From Candidatus Daviesbacteria bacterium RIFCSPLOWO2_02_FULL_41_8 (GTDB lineage: Bacteria > Patescibacteriota > Microgenomatia > Daviesbacterales > UBA10151): a stretch of DNA of 7,344 nt. Under the pieces are notes generated by a model, which did no database searches, was not told the DNA's origin, and saw only the letters and a list, made by a program, of their open reading frames with translations. The translations under genes and the position numbers were made by a program. The stretch covers positions 10,824 to 18,167 of the forward strand of contig MFDZ01000060.1 of assembly GCA_001777455.1 (NCBI GenBank), given 5' to 3'. Shown in pieces: positions 6,514 through 7,344 of this stretch; positions within the stretch are counted from its first letter, which is position 1, and the number at the start of each line of letters is the position of its first letter.

Positions 6514-7272
6514 CAATATTCTACCAAAATTGTTTAGTAGGTGAAGCAAAAGAATTAGCGGATTTGAAGTTTGCCTTTTTGCTGCCCCATAATCTTCCCG
6601 CAAAACTGCTTTAAATGTACGCGAGGTCAGGTTTCCTGAAGTTAACCTAAATTGGGCCAGGTTTTTCTTAATAACTTTAGGCATTTGCACCCTACCAAGC
6701 TTCAGCCATAAACCATACTCCAAGAAAACTTTATTCTCATTGGTAAACTGACCTAATTTATCCAAGGCTGTTTTTCTAACAAAAACGGCCGGCAAGGAAA
6801 TGTAATTTACCATCAGAAGCAAAGGAAATTTATTTATATTCAGCAAAAAGTTTTTATATTTGGTGACGGATTTATAAATCACCTTGTTATCCTTATCAAT
6901 AATGTCTGTGTATCCGGTCAGCCACAATAAATTGGGATCTTTTTGAAAAGCCCGACCTGCTTCCAAAAAGGCATTTTTACAAAGCATATCATCTGAATTT
7001 AAGAAATTAACAATCTCGCCGTTAATTTTTGAAAGCCCTAAATCAGTTGCGCTAACTTGACCGCTGTTTTTTTGAGAAAACAACTTAATTTTACCGGCAT
7101 ATTTTTTTACAAATGAATTGATAATTTTTAAGGATCCATCGGTGGAACCGTCATCAACGACAATTACCTCTAAAGGCGAATACTCTTGAGTTATAACTGA
7201 TTGAAGCGCCTGCCCGACAAACTGCTGCTTATTGTAGTTTGTCATTACCACTGAAATTTTAGGAAGACCCAT
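6481..7272 (-). CDS. Glycosyltransferase family 2
   Basis: Probable GT-A glycosyltransferase of the surface-glycan locus. The 263-residue protein has the classic GT2 N-terminus ISVVMTNYNKQQFVGQALQS (6-25), VIVVDDGSTDGS (36-47) for nucleotide binding, NSGQVSATDLGL (69-80), and the metal-binding DxD equivalent NSDD (92-95). The usual acidic ED block before DLWL is replaced by FLEYGLWLKLG (183-193), so one of the usual acidic positions differs. The C-terminal part is Leu-rich (237-255) and may contact the membrane. The start follows the previous minus-strand stop by 2 nt with no Shine-Dalgarno motif, and the ATG precedes the typical start of the fold by only a few residues. It ends in TAG inside the 3' end of the plus-strand DUF5672 gene. 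Donor and acceptor are unknown. Confidence 0.88.
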   Translation of the reverse strand: MGLPKISVVMTNYNKQQFVGQALQSVITQEYSPLEVIVVDDGSTDGSLKIINSFVKKYAGKIKLFSQKNSGQVSATDLGLSKINGEIVNFLNSDDMLCKNAFLEAGRAFQKDPNLLWLTGYTDIIDKDNKVIYKSVTKYKNFLLNINKFPLLLMVNYISLPAVFVRKTALDKLGQFTNENKVFLEYGLWLKLGRVQMPKVIKKNLAQFRLTSGNLTSRTFKAVLREDYGAAKRQTSNPLILLLHLLNNFGRILLIRVFNRVNN

Positions 7273-7274
7273 AA

Positions 7275-7344
7275 TTATTTTTTCTTTGGAGATTTTCTGA
7301 TCTTCTTTAACGCCTCACTTCTCACCAAACCTTCCAGCTTTTTC
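7275..7344 (-). CDS. 3' end of an unidentified minus-strand gene, Lys-rich C-terminus
   Basis: A minus-strand frame enters from the right edge and stops at TAA (7277-7275), just 2 nt before the GT2 start on the same strand. The 22 visible residues run KKLEGLVRSEALKK then IRKSPKKK; 10 of 22 are Lys or Arg. The tight spacing and the clean open frame argue for a real upstream cistron of the same operon. The piece is too short to name a family. A positively charged tail like this could sit on a membrane-associated enzyme, but that is a guess. Confidence 0.55.
   Translation of the reverse strand, partial: KKLEGLVRSEALKKIRKSPKKK

Noticed and set aside
6514..6545. CTAC...GTAG inverted repeat after the DUF5672 stop as a terminator
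   Set aside because: The stem is only 4 bp, the loop is long and no T-run follows; it lies inside the minus-strand GT2 gene.

Overview
The window is part of a cell-surface polysaccharide biosynthesis and export locus. It reads as a bacterial O-antigen-type cluster of the ABC-transporter-dependent class. The standard genetic code fits, since TGA acts as a stop in at least two genes. The host cannot be named from the sequence. Most genes start without a Shine-Dalgarno motif, and the base composition swings from about 45-50% GC to about 25-30% GC. That fits an AT-leaning Gram-negative or candidate-phylum bacterium carrying a horizontally exchanged glycan cassette, but this is inference.

Plus strand, 1-6513: seven genes are packed head to tail with gaps of 26 nt or less, as in one operon. 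They are the 3' end of an ABC-2 polysaccharide permease (Wzm-like), its ATPase with an extra C-terminal domain (Wzt-like), an FkbM-family methyltransferase, a GT4-like glycosyltransferase, a non-hydrolysing UDP-GlcNAc 2-epimerase (WecB-like), a GT2 glycosyltransferase with a hydrophobic C-terminal segment, and a DUF5672 protein. Three junctions are start/stop overlaps (ATGA, ATGA, TAATG), which suggests translational coupling.

Minus strand, 7344-6481: a second, oppositely oriented gene set enters from the right. It consists of the last 22 codons of an unidentified Lys-rich protein and then a GT2 glycosyltransferase. This set converges on the plus-strand operon, and the last genes of the two sets overlap tail to tail by 33 bp.

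Together the genes suggest a pathway in which the epimerase makes UDP-ManNAc, the glycosyltransferases build a glycan on a lipid carrier, the FkbM enzyme O-methylates a sugar, and Wzm/Wzt exports the chain. The extended Wzt and the adjacent methyltransferase raise the possibility of export that depends on a methylated chain end. The sharpest structural signal is compositional: GC falls abruptly inside wzt, between the conserved ATPase part and the C-terminal domain, and rises again inside the first GT2 gene. This looks like a swapped cassette with crossovers inside genes. No RNA gene, CRISPR array, insertion sequence or convincing terminator was seen, and no non-coding stretch exceeds 26 nt.
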